Shown: positions 16,112 to 25,150, numbered from the stretch's first letter. The stretch: 64,000 nucleotides of DNA from an uncultured Candidatus Melainabacteria bacterium (GCA_934691935.1 CAKUTH010000004.1:186001-250000); one strand, 5' to 3'. Notes: generated by a model from the sequence alone, not told the origin. Translations and numbers: made by a program.

Positions 16112-17323
16112 CTACCATAAACATTCCATCAAATCAATCAGGGTTTTGTGCATTTTTACATTGTGAACGCGGATGTAGGCTACGTTTCTTTCAATTGCGA
16201 GTGTATTTAGTGCCATTGTATAAATATCTTTGGTCAAATTGTCTGCATTTTGCATATTTAACAGGCTTTTTCGAGAAATTCCAAGCATAATTGGGCAGTT
16301 TAGACTATGCAATTCCTCAATTCGTCTTATGATTTCAAAATTATTTTCTTTGGTTTTGCCAAAACCAATCCCAGGGTCGATTATAATATTTTCAATCCCT
16401 TTTGAGTGCGCCAAATCAATCTTTGCTTTCAAGTTCAAAAATATTTCTTCCATCAAATCTGAATATTGTGGAGAATTTTGCATATTTTCAGGTGTACCTT
16501 TTGAATGTTGAATAACTACAGGTACGTTATGTTTTGCAATTACATCAATCATTTTGTTGTCAAAATCAAAACCAGATACATCGTTTATGATATTTGCGCC
16601 AGCTTTTATGCATTCGTCTGCGACTTGTGCACTGCGTGTGTCGATGCTCAAAGAAATTTTATCTTTTGCAAAATCAATTATAGGTAAAAGTTTTTCTAAC
16701 TGTTCTTTTGCAGAAACGGCTTTTGAATAAGGTTTTGTACTTTCAGCCCCGATGTCAATGATATCAGCTCCGTCGTTTATTAGCTCCAGTAAATGCTCTT
16801 TTGCGTGTTCAAAGTCGTTATACATTCCGCCATCGGAAAAAGAGTCGGGCGTAAGGTTGAGAATGCCGACGAGTTGGGTGAGTTTTGTCCCCCTAATTTT
16901 TTTTTCCATATATTGAGATTCTTCGCCAGTCAGGTCATTCTGAGCGATAGCGAAGAATTTATTTTTACTTGCCTCAGAATGACAAGTTTCTACGAGTTTT
17001 TCTCCTAATTTTTTTAACCCAAATGGTTGGAATTTTAATTTTTCACCAATTTTTTTGATTTGTGAAATACTTCCGCCTAGAATACAGTTTGAGTTTTCGA
17101 TGTTGCCTGTGATGACTTCTCTGTGTGTGGCGCAATCACATCCGACAGATAATGCGGTTTGCTTGATTATATTTGCCATTGCAGGAGTGAGTGAATATAT
17201 TTTTATGTTTTTATATTCAAATTTCTCACTAGCCTTATGTGCGTATGACTTGTCAAATCCTATGCGATTTAATTCTTTTTCAATATTGGTGTCTTTAATT
17301 TCTCTCAAAATAAAATCGTGCAT
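16112..17323 (-). CDS. folP: Dihydropteroate synthase with N-terminal extension and an in-frame repeat insertion
   Basis: 403 residues. The C-terminal TIM-barrel DHPS domain starts near residue 143: VGILNLTPDSFSDGG, DIIDIGAESTKPYS, LSIDTRSAQVA, AGANIINDVSGFDFD and IIDPGIGFGKT. It condenses p-aminobenzoate with dihydropterin pyrophosphate for folate. The N-terminal ~110 residues (LTPAMANIIKQTALSVGCDCATHREVI...) resemble the extension found in some Firmicutes and Thermotogae. The linker CHSEASKNKFFAIAQND is the translation of a 50-bp palindromic repeat. On the minus strand TTGTTT-N17-TAAGCT lies 6 bases before the ATG, suggesting a leaderless mRNA. Confidence 0.92.
   Translation of the reverse strand: MHDFILREIKDTNIEKELNRIGFDKSYAHKASEKFEYKNIKIYSLTPAMANIIKQTALSVGCDCATHREVITGNIENSNCILGGSISQIKKIGEKLKFQPFGLKKLGEKLVETCHSEASKNKFFAIAQNDLTGEESQYMEKKIRGTKLTQLVGILNLTPDSFSDGGMYNDFEHAKEHLLELINDGADIIDIGAESTKPYSKAVSAKEQLEKLLPIIDFAKDKISLSIDTRSAQVADECIKAGANIINDVSGFDFDNKMIDVIAKHNVPVVIQHSKGTPENMQNSPQYSDLMEEIFLNLKAKIDLAHSKGIENIIIDPGIGFGKTKENNFEIIRRIEELHSLNCPIMLGISRKSLLNMQNADNLTKDIYTMALNTLAIERNVAYIRVHNVKMHKTLIDLMECLW
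16934..16983. repeat. 50-bp palindromic element inserted inside folP
   Basis: Perfect 11-bp ends GTCATTCTGAG and CTCAGAATGAC enclose a 28-base core. It is read in frame as an interdomain linker of folP. The same ends flank the element at 11449-11499. Confidence 0.85.
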
Positions 17324-17369
17324 AGAATTAGCTTAGCACGATTTTTCGTATAAAACAATGTGTAATATT

Positions 17370-18023
17370 TTATAATTTGTTTGTCGTAATCAATTCTGTA
17401 GCGTAGTATCCACCTTTTTCCTTAAGCGCACAAATCGGGTCTGACAATTTTACAGTAGATGTCGCATTATCGCGTTGCATCATTAAGTAAAAAACGTCAT
17501 ATCCCCATTTATTCGGTCCTTTTTCGCCATTTACATCAATTGTCATATACAAAGTGTTCTGATATGCAGTATTAGCATCTGCTTGAACAAAATATGAACC
17601 GTCAGCTAAAATATATATATTATTCTGAGCACTTCTTAAAAAAGAACAGCTACTATCCTTTGTCGAACCACCTGTTGCCAGAACTTCTTCTCGTGTTTTG
17701 TATTTTACATTGCACTCCCCAGCTTTATAATCACAAGTTTTTAAGATTTTGAGATTTTTCTTAAAATCATTCCAAAACGCTGAACAATCACTGTAATGAT
17801 AATCAATTCCGCTAAGTCCATTATTATAACAATCGTAATAAGTTCCGTTCGCACTGATTGTCATATTAATGGCGTTTTGCAGGTTTGAATATGATTTGAT
17901 AAATTGATTTTTAAGTACATATTTTTGATATTTTGAAACAACTGTAGATATTGTAATTGCGGAAACAACCCCAATGATACCAAGAGTGATGAGGACTTCT
18001 GCAAGTGTGAATGCATTTTTCAT
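17370..18023 (-). CDS. Type IV pilin-like protein with a minimal leader
   Basis: 217 residues. The pre-sequence is only MKN before AFTLAEVLITLGIIGVVSA, the shortest in the window and the classic class III/type IVa-like layout for this lineage. Downstream come amphipathic helix LKNQFIKSYSNLQNAIN, several Cys (YDCYNN..DCSAFW, TCDYKAGECN) and the shared DVNGEKGPNKWGYDVFYLMM. RBS AAAGGGTTATC precedes the ATG. It is 47 bases upstream of folP's start in the opposite reading order on the same strand, possibly separate. Confidence 0.87.
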   Translation of the reverse strand: MKNAFTLAEVLITLGIIGVVSAITISTVVSKYQKYVLKNQFIKSYSNLQNAINMTISANGTYYDCYNNGLSGIDYHYSDCSAFWNDFKKNLKILKTCDYKAGECNVKYKTREEVLATGGSTKDSSCSFLRSAQNNIYILADGSYFVQADANTAYQNTLYMTIDVNGEKGPNKWGYDVFYLMMQRDNATSTVKLSDPICALKEKGGYYATELITTNKL

Positions 18024-18090
18024 GATAACCCTTTCTAATAGGTTGCTGTGGCAATCTATTGGAAATTAGTTTAGCACTAAAATTATTGAT

Positions 18091-18360
18091 ATGCAAGATA
18101 ATTGTAAGAAAAAAGAGTTAATGAAAAATCTTGGGCAGATAATCAAACAACTACGATTGGAAAAATCAAAAAGTATTTACAAGATTTCTGCCGAAAGTCT
18201 TATGTCAAAGTCTACTTGGCGAGAGGTGGAGCTGGGAATATGTAATGACGTTACTTTATCTACTCTTTACAAAATAGCAGACGGATTAGAAATTCCAGCT
18301 TACGAATTGCTAAAGAAAGTCCATGATGTTTTGGGGGATGATTTCTTTATAACGGATTAA
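18091..18360 (+). CDS. XRE-family helix-turn-helix regulator
   Basis: 89 residues. The HTH is LGQIIKQLRLEKSKSIYKISAESLMSKSTWREVELG followed by VTLSTLYKIADGLEIPAYELL, the standard cro/C1 fold. It would be a small DNA-binding repressor. TAAAAT lies 7 bases before ATG 18091, so a leaderless start is plausible; the alternative is ATG 18121 (MKNLGQIIK), where the domain really starts. It diverges from the neighbouring pilin and converges on the 18.4-kb gene pair. Confidence 0.8.
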   Translation: MQDNCKKKELMKNLGQIIKQLRLEKSKSIYKISAESLMSKSTWREVELGICNDVTLSTLYKIADGLEIPAYELLKKVHDVLGDDFFITD

Positions 18361-18366
18361 GTTGCA

Positions 18367-18798
18367 CTATGATAAGTTTCTTTCAATAGTTTCGGTAGTG
18401 GCTTTACCGATGTCAGCCAAACCTGCAATCAATGTTATTGCACCAAAACCATAGCCCAATGCCCCTGCGCAATAGGTGAATAACTTACTATTTACAAAAG
18501 GTCTGAGGAATTTTATCTTTCCGAGAGTTCCACGGAAATCTAAGATAGCATTTTTTAGCCAATTTGCACTTTTTGCAACATATGCCATTAAGCCTTTAGA
18601 TTTTTTAGCAACTTCACCAACGGCTTTTGTCGTGTTGGTTACTTTTTTGGTAGAGCTAAACATGTCTAGACCTGACTTGCTAGCAGCGATTGCGCCACCG
18701 CCTGCAACAACTTTCTTTTCAGAATCATGGTTGTCGTTACGAGATTTGTAGCTTACGTTTGTATATGTTCCTTCGTTAGGATTAAATACAATCTTCAT
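18367..18798 (-). CDS. Hypothetical protein, Lys/Ala-rich with a C-terminal hydrophobic segment
   Basis: 143 residues. No family recognised. N-terminal KIVFNPNEGTYTNVSYKSRN is followed by an Ala/Gly/Lys-rich part and a C-terminal hydrophobic stretch (FTYCAGALGYGFGAITLIAGLADI). It follows the 18.8-kb gene with a 2-base gap, so the pair is one operon. The layout (soluble basic region, one or two short hydrophobic helices) resembles the pair at 58.5-60.1 kb. Confidence 0.65.
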   Translation of the reverse strand: MKIVFNPNEGTYTNVSYKSRNDNHDSEKKVVAGGGAIAASKSGLDMFSSTKKVTNTTKAVGEVAKKSKGLMAYVAKSANWLKNAILDFRGTLGKIKFLRPFVNSKLFTYCAGALGYGFGAITLIAGLADIGKATTETIERNLS

Positions 18799-18800
18799 AA

Positions 18801-19475
18801 CTATTCGTCAACCTCTTCTTTTCTGAAAGAGTTTACACCTGATGCGATACCGCCAGAAACACCTACAGTGTTGACTGTTGCGTTTGTGTAAGTTTCTTTT
18901 TTCACACCCTTGACTTTGTCCACAATGTGTTTTACACCACCGGCAACTTTTTTATAACCTTTTTGGATAAATTCGCCTGCGATGTTCAAGTATTTAACAA
19001 TAGGTTTGCCGATTTTTGTTTCGCCAAATTTCGCATAAGCATTGCTTACTTTTTCAGCGATATTTTTATAGAATTTTGAGTTAACAAATTTTTCTTCCAA
19101 TGATTTTGTAGCTTTTGCGGTTGCTAGTTTTGCACTAGATAATTTCTTTTCAAGCCCTTTGATAGCCTTTGTTTTACCGAGTTGGCTAAATCCTTCGATA
19201 GATTTTTTTGCACCCCAACCAGCAGCCATACCGCTCAAGATTGCTGTTGTGCCTGTTGCAACACCTTTGATTACTTTATTTATAGGTTTTGGAAGTTCCA
19301 ATTCTTCATCATTAATAATATTCATGAACTCGTCACGTTGTTCGCGGAGTTCATCTCTCATTTGTTCGTATTTGCTTGAGTCCATTTTTGAAAGACTAAC
19401 GTCATAATCATCGTTTTCAGATGCTTTGAATGCAGGATGGTAATTGTTTAAAATTTTAGGTTGTATTGTTAACAT
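18801..19475 (-). CDS. Hypothetical lineage-specific protein with N-terminal PAFKA motif
   Basis: 224 residues from ATG 19475, chosen for GGAGAAAAGT just upstream; an upstream frame to 19514 has no site. The N-terminus LNNYHPAFKASENDDYDVS carries the [P]xFx[AG] motif shared with proteins at 55.4, 58.5 and 59.3 kb. A charged segment (MRDELREQRDEFMNI) and a Gly/Ala-rich hydrophobic segment (GVATGTTAILSGMAAGWGA) follow, then repeated Lys-rich helices. Function unknown. Confidence 0.7.
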   Translation of the reverse strand: MLTIQPKILNNYHPAFKASENDDYDVSLSKMDSSKYEQMRDELREQRDEFMNIINDEELELPKPINKVIKGVATGTTAILSGMAAGWGAKKSIEGFSQLGKTKAIKGLEKKLSSAKLATAKATKSLEEKFVNSKFYKNIAEKVSNAYAKFGETKIGKPIVKYLNIAGEFIQKGYKKVAGGVKHIVDKVKGVKKETYTNATVNTVGVSGGIASGVNSFRKEEVDE

Positions 19476-19622
19476 ACTTTTCTCCATATTTTCTACTGAC
19501 ATAACGAGTGTCAATAAAATTTTTTGCTATTTTCTAAATATTATTGTAATAAAATGTTACAACCACATGAAAATTATCTCACAATGACTTATTTTTGTAA
19601 AGTATATGTCGGTTTTGATACA

Positions 19623-20549
19623 TTATAGATTATGAAATTTGAAGCCTTGCCAAGAATTTCTTTTTAAAAATTCTCTGTCAATTTTATTCAAACAATCAAG
19701 TTTTTTCCCAATCCAACGCGGAGCGATGAGTTCTGTCGACAATCCGTTTCCAGCAAGTCTATGAATTGTAGTTGTCTGCGGAAGATATTCCAAAAAGTCG
19801 CAAACGGTCTGAATATATTCATCTTCGCTCATAAAATCAATTTCACCATTTTTATACATGTTAGCCAGTTTTGTTCCCTCAAGTGCGCATAACATGTGAA
19901 TTTTTACACCGTCAATCCCCAATGTAGCAAGTCTTTGGGCGGTTTGCATAATCTCATCATGACTTTCCCATAAACCAAAAATCACGTGTGCGCATACGTT
20001 CAATCCCGCTTGTTTGGTTTTTTCGTATGCTCTTAAAAAACAATCGAAATCGTGACCGCGATTTATTTTTTTTAGAGTTTTGTCATGTATAGATTGCAGA
20101 CCGTATTCAACCCAAGTGTAATAATCATCTTTATACGATGAAATAAGTTTTATTTTGTCATCATCAATACAATCAGGTCGAGTCCCGATTGAAATTCCAA
20201 CTACATCAGGGTGATTAAGTGAGGAATTATAGATTTTTTCAAGCTCGCTTACTGGTTTATAAGTATTTGAAAACGCTTGAAAATAAGACATAAATTTTTG
20301 TGCTTTGAATCTCTTTTTTAAAGTTTCAGCACCAATATTCACTTGTTCTTCTACAGATAAAAGGTTGGAATGGGCTTGCGAAAAACTTCCGCCGTCGTCA
20401 CAAAAAATGCATCCGCCATTGGATATTGTTCCGTCACGATTTGGGCACGAAAAACCAGCGTCAATGGTTATTTTATAAACCTTTGCGCCGAATTTGTTTT
20501 TTAAATGTGCACTAAATTGATTATAACGTTTATCTGTGTTGTTGAACAA
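19623..20549 (-). CDS. Radical SAM protein of the YtqA/YhcC (TIGR01212) family
   Basis: 308 residues from TTG 20549, which has AGAAGGAG just upstream; GTG 20579 would add 10 residues from a palindromic repeat. The cluster motif is FSCPNRDGTISNGGCIFC, typical of the family, followed by GGSFSQ, VGISIGTRPDCIDD, WVEYGLQSIHDKTLKKINRGHD and HVIFGLW. The family is linked to tRNA/ribosome-associated modification in other bacteria but the reaction is not known to me. It is the last gene of a minus-strand run with the zinc ribbon gene upstream. Confidence 0.85.
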   Translation of the reverse strand: MFNNTDKRYNQFSAHLKNKFGAKVYKITIDAGFSCPNRDGTISNGGCIFCDDGGSFSQAHSNLLSVEEQVNIGAETLKKRFKAQKFMSYFQAFSNTYKPVSELEKIYNSSLNHPDVVGISIGTRPDCIDDDKIKLISSYKDDYYTWVEYGLQSIHDKTLKKINRGHDFDCFLRAYEKTKQAGLNVCAHVIFGLWESHDEIMQTAQRLATLGIDGVKIHMLCALEGTKLANMYKNGEIDFMSEDEYIQTVCDFLEYLPQTTTIHRLAGNGLSTELIAPRWIGKKLDCLNKIDREFLKRNSWQGFKFHNL

Positions 20550-20612
20550 GATACTCCTTCTGGAAATTAAAATTTCCACCCTTCTTTAATTGAGAGGGTA
20601 TCTTATTCCTAA

Positions 20613-20780
20613 TTATTTTTGTTCTTCGTTTTCATAAATTGGGTACACATAGTGTTCACCACAGTTTGGGCATACAACTTCTTGTTGTTTGCCGTCTTCC
20701 AATTGCGCAACTTCAAACAAAGTTTTGCATCCTGATTGTACACATCTGATTGCCCAAGTAGGTCTTATTAATCTTGCCAT
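20613..20780 (-). CDS. Small zinc-ribbon protein (55 aa)
   Basis: Translates to MARLIRPTWAIRCVQSGCKT then LFEVAQLEDGKQQEVVCPNC and GEHYVYPIYENEEQK. Four cysteines (C13, C18, C37, C40) in CxxxxC...CPNC suggest a zinc knuckle. AGAAAGGGAGAAAAAAT precedes the ATG on the minus strand. No specific family recognised. Confidence 0.7.
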   Translation of the reverse strand: MARLIRPTWAIRCVQSGCKTLFEVAQLEDGKQQEVVCPNCGEHYVYPIYENEEQK

Positions 20781-20876
20781 ATTTTTTCTCCCTTTCTATT
20801 ACTTAATATTAGCATTTCGTGAAATTTTATGCAAGTGATTAATTTATTTTTTCTTAAATACTGTTAAAATAATTTA

Positions 20877-20927
20877 GAGATTCTTCGTATGTATTGTCAT
20901 TTTGAGTGTTAGTGAAAAATCTCAAGT
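20877..20927. repeat. Degenerate GTCATTCTGAG-family palindrome
   Basis: GAGATTCTTCG...TGTCATTTTGAGTG...GAAAAATCTCAAG between the zinc-ribbon and the next plus-strand gene. It is a decayed version of the family at 11449 and 16934. Confidence 0.5.
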
Positions 20928-20959
20928 AATTCGACTCTTAATGGCGGAAAGATATTATT

Positions 20960-21265
20960 ATGAAAAATTTATTTATATTTTTAACAATTTTTGTAATAGG
21001 TTTGATAGCGTTTTATGATGCAAAAGAAAGATTACAGCAACTTGATGAGATTTCTGCAAATACGCCAGCGCAGGTAGAAATGAAGCAAATGATGAACAAA
21101 CCTGATACGATGATGAATAAAGACAATATACAATATAAAAATAGTATTCAATCATTGGATGAAAAGGCATTGCAAAACGATAGACCTATTCAGCAAAACC
21201 AGTTGAATAATATTGATAAACGCAGAGATACAATTATAAACAGAACAAATTCAATTAATCCTTAA
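20960..21265 (+). CDS. Small single-span membrane-anchored hypothetical protein
   Basis: 101 residues. One N-terminal hydrophobic segment (LFIFLTIFVIGLIAFYDA) with an uncleaved-anchor look, followed by a polar Gln/Asn/Asp/Met-rich domain (EMKQMMNKPDTMMNKDN). The upstream GCGGAAAG could be a weak RBS. Its stop overlaps the convergent 21.26-kb gene by four bases. Function unknown. Confidence 0.6.
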   Translation: MKNLFIFLTIFVIGLIAFYDAKERLQQLDEISANTPAQVEMKQMMNKPDTMMNKDNIQYKNSIQSLDEKALQNDRPIQQNQLNNIDKRRDTIINRTNSINP

Positions 21266-22035
21266 ATTCCGAAAAGGGTATCTCCAAAAAAGTCCTCACG
21301 AGGTTTTAATTTTGGTTTTTCTGGTATTGTGCGTTCAAATTTCAATGCTCCGCCAGAATTCTCTTGAACTTTTGTAGGGATTGGTCTTATCGATTTTGGA
21401 TAAAATCTCAATGTGATATTTTGTGTTGCAGAAGGTGCTACGACAGTTTGAGAATACAATTTAATCTTTTCATATTCAGCGTTTGCTTGTGCGAAATTTT
21501 TTGCGGAAAATTCGTTGCTATTTGTGCCGAGTTTTGTGGAATAATTGTTACTCCATATCGCAAGATCATTTGCGCTGTCTAATAAAACTACAGATGTTTC
21601 AAGTCTGAATGGATAAACTATGTCAAAGTCTGTAGAAAGTTCCAAAACTTCCCATATATTACGTCTGATTGAGTTTTTGTTTGTTGCTACAGAGCTGTTT
21701 ACAAGCAAAATGTAATTACAACCAAAGTCTTTTCCGATATTTTTGAAGGCATCGTAATCAATTGAATTATTTTTATATTTAGCCAGTGCATTTTTAAGTT
21801 GTTCGTTTTTTGCAAATTTAGCCCTAATGTTATATAAATCGTAAGTTTTAATTTGGCTGTTTGGTTTGTTAAAATCTTTTATGATGTCGTTTGCAACAAT
21901 TTCAGAAACCTCATCAAAAGAGTAATAATTTTCTTTTGTCTGGAACAAATCGGCAGGAAGTACCAGCACGTTTTGCGCCATAGCAGTTGAGGTTAACAAA
22001 CATAAAACCAAAATAAACTTTAATAGATTTTTCAT
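21262..22035 (-). CDS. Secreted hypothetical protein
   Basis: 257 residues with a signal peptide (MKNLLKFILVLCLLTSTAMA). The mature part starts QNVLVLPADLFQTKENYY and contains a segment like a substrate-binding/TolB-type N-terminal domain (IIKDFNKPNSQIKTYDLYN, FGCNYILLVNSSVA), probably an envelope lipoprotein-like factor without a lipobox. On the minus strand TGATATAAT (extended -10) ends 6 bases before the ATG, another leaderless candidate. Function unknown. Confidence 0.7.
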   Translation of the reverse strand: MKNLLKFILVLCLLTSTAMAQNVLVLPADLFQTKENYYSFDEVSEIVANDIIKDFNKPNSQIKTYDLYNIRAKFAKNEQLKNALAKYKNNSIDYDAFKNIGKDFGCNYILLVNSSVATNKNSIRRNIWEVLELSTDFDIVYPFRLETSVVLLDSANDLAIWSNNYSTKLGTNSNEFSAKNFAQANAEYEKIKLYSQTVVAPSATQNITLRFYPKSIRPIPTKVQENSGGALKFERTIPEKPKLKPREDFFGDTLFGI

Positions 22036-22105
22036 AACTTTATTATATCACAATATCATTTACATAAAGGATATATTTTTTTAAAAAATGTTATATATTT
22101 TGAGT

Positions 22106-22489
22106 ATGAAATATGAAGAATTGATAGAATTGGCAAAAGAAGCCTCAAAATTTGCTTATGCACCATATTCAAAATTCCCAGTTGGCGCTTGCGTATTGGC
22201 TGAGAGCGGAAAAACTTATATCGGTTGTAATTTTGAAAATTCCAGCTATGGGATGACTATTTGTGCAGAACGCAATGCAATAGGTACTGCAATTGTAAAT
22301 GGTGAAAGAAAAATAAGAGCCATTGCAATATATTCCCCAAAACGCAAATACTGTGTTCCTTGTGGGGCTTGCAGACAGGTTATGAGCGAATTTGTTTCTA
22401 GTCAAGGACTTGATATTGTCTTGGAAACAGAGGATGGAATTGCCGTAAAACCTTTACAGGAAATGCTTCCTGATATTTTTGAGCTTTAA
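22106..22489 (+). CDS. cdd: Cytidine deaminase
   Basis: 127 residues from ATG 22106 (MKYEELIELAKEASKFAYAP); an upstream ATG at 22088 lies in the promoter. Zinc and catalytic motifs: CAERNAIGTAI (CAE) and PCGACRQVMSEF (PCxxC). Hydrolyses cytidine and deoxycytidine to uridine forms in pyrimidine salvage. TATATT (22094-22099) ends 6 bases before the ATG and there is no RBS, so initiation may be leaderless. Confidence 0.93.
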   Translation: MKYEELIELAKEASKFAYAPYSKFPVGACVLAESGKTYIGCNFENSSYGMTICAERNAIGTAIVNGERKIRAIAIYSPKRKYCVPCGACRQVMSEFVSSQGLDIVLETEDGIAVKPLQEMLPDIFEL

Positions 22490-22492
22490 GTT

Positions 22493-22717
22493 ATGTATCT
22501 TTTTGAATTGATAACAAAATATATTATGGGTAAAAAATACAAGCGCAAACTTGATTTTGACCCTTTTGCTCAGGATGAAAATGATACAGAATTTGATTCT
22601 GAGAATTGCGAACACGTTTTTTTGCCAATCGACAGTTCTGGCGAAACTCTGGCATGCTCAAAATGCGGACTTGTGGTCAAACGAGAAGATTTGAAAGATG
22701 TGAATATATTTAAGTAA
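22493..22717 (+). CDS. Small zinc-ribbon-like protein
   Basis: 74 residues, or 63 if ATG 22526 (MGKKYKRKLDFDPFAQ) is used. It has NCEHVFLPIDSSGETLACSKCGLVVKRED, with a Cys-His and a CxxC pair, like a short zinc ribbon. No clear RBS for either start. It starts three bases after the cdd stop, so it may be coupled. Function unknown. Confidence 0.55.
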   Translation: MYLFELITKYIMGKKYKRKLDFDPFAQDENDTEFDSENCEHVFLPIDSSGETLACSKCGLVVKREDLKDVNIFK

Positions 22718-23282
22718 GACGTTAAGACGATAGGGCGTTAAGTTCATATCAGAATAAGGCACTAAGATACTAAGGCACTATGGCACTAAGTTCGTTACGG
22801 TAATAAGGTAATAGGTGAATAAGGTAATATGATTTTACGTAATGTTTGCCCTCTCCCTTTTGATGGGAGAGGGTCAAATTTTAACTTGAGCTATGGCGAA
22901 AGTTAGAAATTGGGGTGATGGTGAAAATTAGTTGGATTGCTATGTCGCTTATGCTCCTCTCAATGACAGAGAATTGTCATGCTGAACTCGTTTCAGCATC
23001 TCAAACCCATCCTAACCTTGTCTTGGATTTGCTTGTCACATCACTCGCAATATACGAGTACGCTTCCGCTTGCACTCTTTGCTCGCTCGTTCTCCACGCT
23101 CACAGAGTTTCGCACATGTTGCCTTGCAACAGTGTACTCAATCTGCTCGCTATCCGAACTCGCTTTGCTTCGTTCGTACGCAAATCCGCTCCCTTGAAAA
23201 GGGAAGGAACACAATTTTATGCTTCACATTCATATTACCGTCCTGTTTAATTATATGGTGCTGAGAAAGAAATAGATTTGTT
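22718..23282. repeat. Intergenic repeat block, no gene
   Basis: 565 bases. In order: TAAG-word array 22720-22835 (GACGTTAAGACG, GGCACTAAGATACTAAGG, AATAAGGTAATAGG); a 9-bp hairpin CCCTCTCCC/GGGAGAGGG at 22849-22873; a GCTGAA...TTCAGC hairpin at 22980-22997; and a 118-base GC-richer module at 23092-23209 almost identical to 63278-63393 and, inverted, to 24641-24755. The module is open as HAELVSASQ...LLAIRTRF in the frame used by the 63-kb pilin leader, but leads to no pilin here. Confidence 0.75.
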
Positions 23283-24527
23283 CTAATTCTTGCTCAATAG
23301 CATTTTTGACAGAACATTTTTAGCGGTTTGGAGTTGGGAGTCGTTGTTGTTTTTAACGTCTTTTAGGCTAAATTCCACCTTAATATCTGGGTTTATTCCT
23401 TTTTTATTAATATCTGTGCCCTTTGGGGTTAGGTATTTTGCAATGGTTAAGTTCAAGCCTGTTTCGTTAGGCATCGGGATAATCTTTTGTACCATACCTT
23501 TGCCGTAAGTTTTTGTGCCAAGTAGTTTGGCTTTGTTGTAATCTTTTAGCGCGCCAGACAAAATTTCACTTGCGCTTGCTGAAGCTCCGTCGACAAGCAC
23601 TATTGTAGGTTTGTTGATGCTAAATTCTGTATCCTGAGCGTTTATATCGTATTTGTAACCGTTTCTGCCTACAATACTAACTATATTTCCGTGAGGGATG
23701 AAAAGATTTGCGATAAATACTGCATTTGGCAAAAGCCCGCCAGTGTTGCCACGCAGGTCTAAGATTAAACCTTCAGTATCTTTTGTTTTTTCCAAGGCTT
23801 CTAAAAATTCGTTTGGTGTTGTAGAGCTTACAAAACTTGTAATTTGTATGTAGCCGATATTTTTGTCTACAACTGAGCTTTTCACGGTTTTGATTTTGAT
23901 TTCTTTGCGCATTACGCGTTTGGTTAATTTGTCTTTGTTGCGTAAAATTGTAATATTTACAAACGTATTTTCAGGTCCTTTTACAAGATTTGCAACCTCA
24001 GAAAGCGTTAACCCGTTAATTTCTTTTCCGTCGATAGAAAGAATAATGTCATTAGGTAAAAGGTTTGCAAATTGAGCTGGAGTGCCTTCCATAACATTAA
24101 CAATATGGATTTTGCCAGCTTCAGAAGTAATATTTACGCCGATACCCGTAATTTTGGAATTTATTGAATTGTTTTGATCCAAATACTCAGTCTTGTCCAT
24201 GTACTTTGAGTATGGGTCATCAAGGCTTGCCAGCATTGAATCAATTGCGACTTTGGCATCTTCGTCATTTTTAATTTTGCCGTGATAGCGTTCTTTCCAG
24301 CGATACCAGTTTTGTGAGTTTAAATCTGCATCGTAATAATTATCTCGAACGGTTTTCCAAGTGTTGTCAAATAGCTTTTGTGAAGAAATATAGTCATGGT
24401 CAATCATTTCAGGTTCTTCGGAAATGTCAAAACCAGAGTTTAAGAACAGTTTGTTAAGCGTAAACAAAACTGCTATTGCAAAAATAAAAATAACCAATTG
24501 ACGTCTATTCATACCATTATTTAACAT
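23283..24527 (-). CDS. ctpA: C-terminal processing peptidase (S41, CtpA-like)
   Basis: 414 residues from ATG 24527 (a TTG directly before it is also in frame). An N-terminal signal/anchor helix (LVIFIFAIAVLFTLNKLFL) puts it at the inner membrane facing the periplasm. The PDZ domain (GIGVNITSEAG...GTPAQFANLLPNDIILSIDG) precedes the protease core: LILDLRGNTGGLLPNA, VLVDGASASASEILSGAL with the catalytic Ser, and TYGKGMVQ with the catalytic Lys. It trims C-termini of exported proteins. No clear RBS. Confidence 0.93.
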   Translation of the reverse strand: MLNNGMNRRQLVIFIFAIAVLFTLNKLFLNSGFDISEEPEMIDHDYISSQKLFDNTWKTVRDNYYDADLNSQNWYRWKERYHGKIKNDEDAKVAIDSMLASLDDPYSKYMDKTEYLDQNNSINSKITGIGVNITSEAGKIHIVNVMEGTPAQFANLLPNDIILSIDGKEINGLTLSEVANLVKGPENTFVNITILRNKDKLTKRVMRKEIKIKTVKSSVVDKNIGYIQITSFVSSTTPNEFLEALEKTKDTEGLILDLRGNTGGLLPNAVFIANLFIPHGNIVSIVGRNGYKYDINAQDTEFSINKPTIVLVDGASASASEILSGALKDYNKAKLLGTKTYGKGMVQKIIPMPNETGLNLTIAKYLTPKGTDINKKGINPDIKVEFSLKDVKNNNDSQLQTAKNVLSKMLLSKN

Positions 24528-24555
24528 CAAGAAATTTTGAGAATCAATATACTTT

Positions 24556-25012
24556 TTTAGTAAGTTAGGAAGTTAGGAAGTTAGGAAGTAAGTAGGTAAG
24601 TAAGTTAGTAAGATATTATGTAACTTTTCCCTCGCCCCCTTGGGGAGAGCGGATTTGCGTACGAACGGAGTGAAGCGAGTTCGGATAGCGAGCAGATTGA
24701 GCACACTGTTGCAAAGCAACATGTGCGAAACTCTGTGAGCGTGGAGCAAATCCAAGACAGGGTGTCACGAAGTGACGGGTGAGGGTGAAAGTCAGATCGC
24801 GCAATAAATGCGCGATGACAGATTTTAATAAATCATTGCCAACACATGTCATCGCGGACCCTGTTCCGCAATCTTGTTTTCACCCCTCACCTGCATTTGT
24901 AATGCTCGCTCCGCTTCGCATACAACTGCTTCCTCTCCCACAAGGGGCGAGGAAAAATCTTCCTTACTTACATAAACTCCCTAGTGCCTTAGTATCTTAG
25001 TATCCTCTTAAC
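24556..25012. repeat. Intergenic repeat block upstream of the LysM/EF-hand gene
   Basis: TAAG-word array (24556-24612: GTTAGGAAGTTAGGAAGTAAG); inverted copy of the GC-rich module (24641-24755); GATCGCGCA/TGCGCGATG hairpin with its flank ATCATTGCCAACACATGTC (24797-24880); and a second TAAG array in reverse orientation (24964-25012, CCTAGTGCCTTAGTATCTTAG). Much of it recurs, same order, after the gene at 27.0-27.3 kb. No convincing gene in 24528-25150. Confidence 0.75.
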
Positions 25013-25150
25013 AATATTTTACAATTTCCAAAACCCTCTAGCTATGCTTAATAACACAGTATTTTATAGTCTGGATGGATAATTATACCTAAAGTTTGGG
25101 AACAATAATTCCGTAACCATGAATATGGTAAAACGTAAAGGTGGAAAACT

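Noticed and set aside
22915..23250. Open frame of 111 codons across the repeat block
   Set aside because: It is made wholly of repeat modules (HAELVSASQ, LLAIRTRF) with no RBS and no fitting neighbour; kept as repeat only, though its frame matches the 63-kb leader.
24573..24852. Minus-strand open frames in the repeat block upstream of the LysM gene
   Set aside because: Inverted copy of the same module; no start signal and no protein features.
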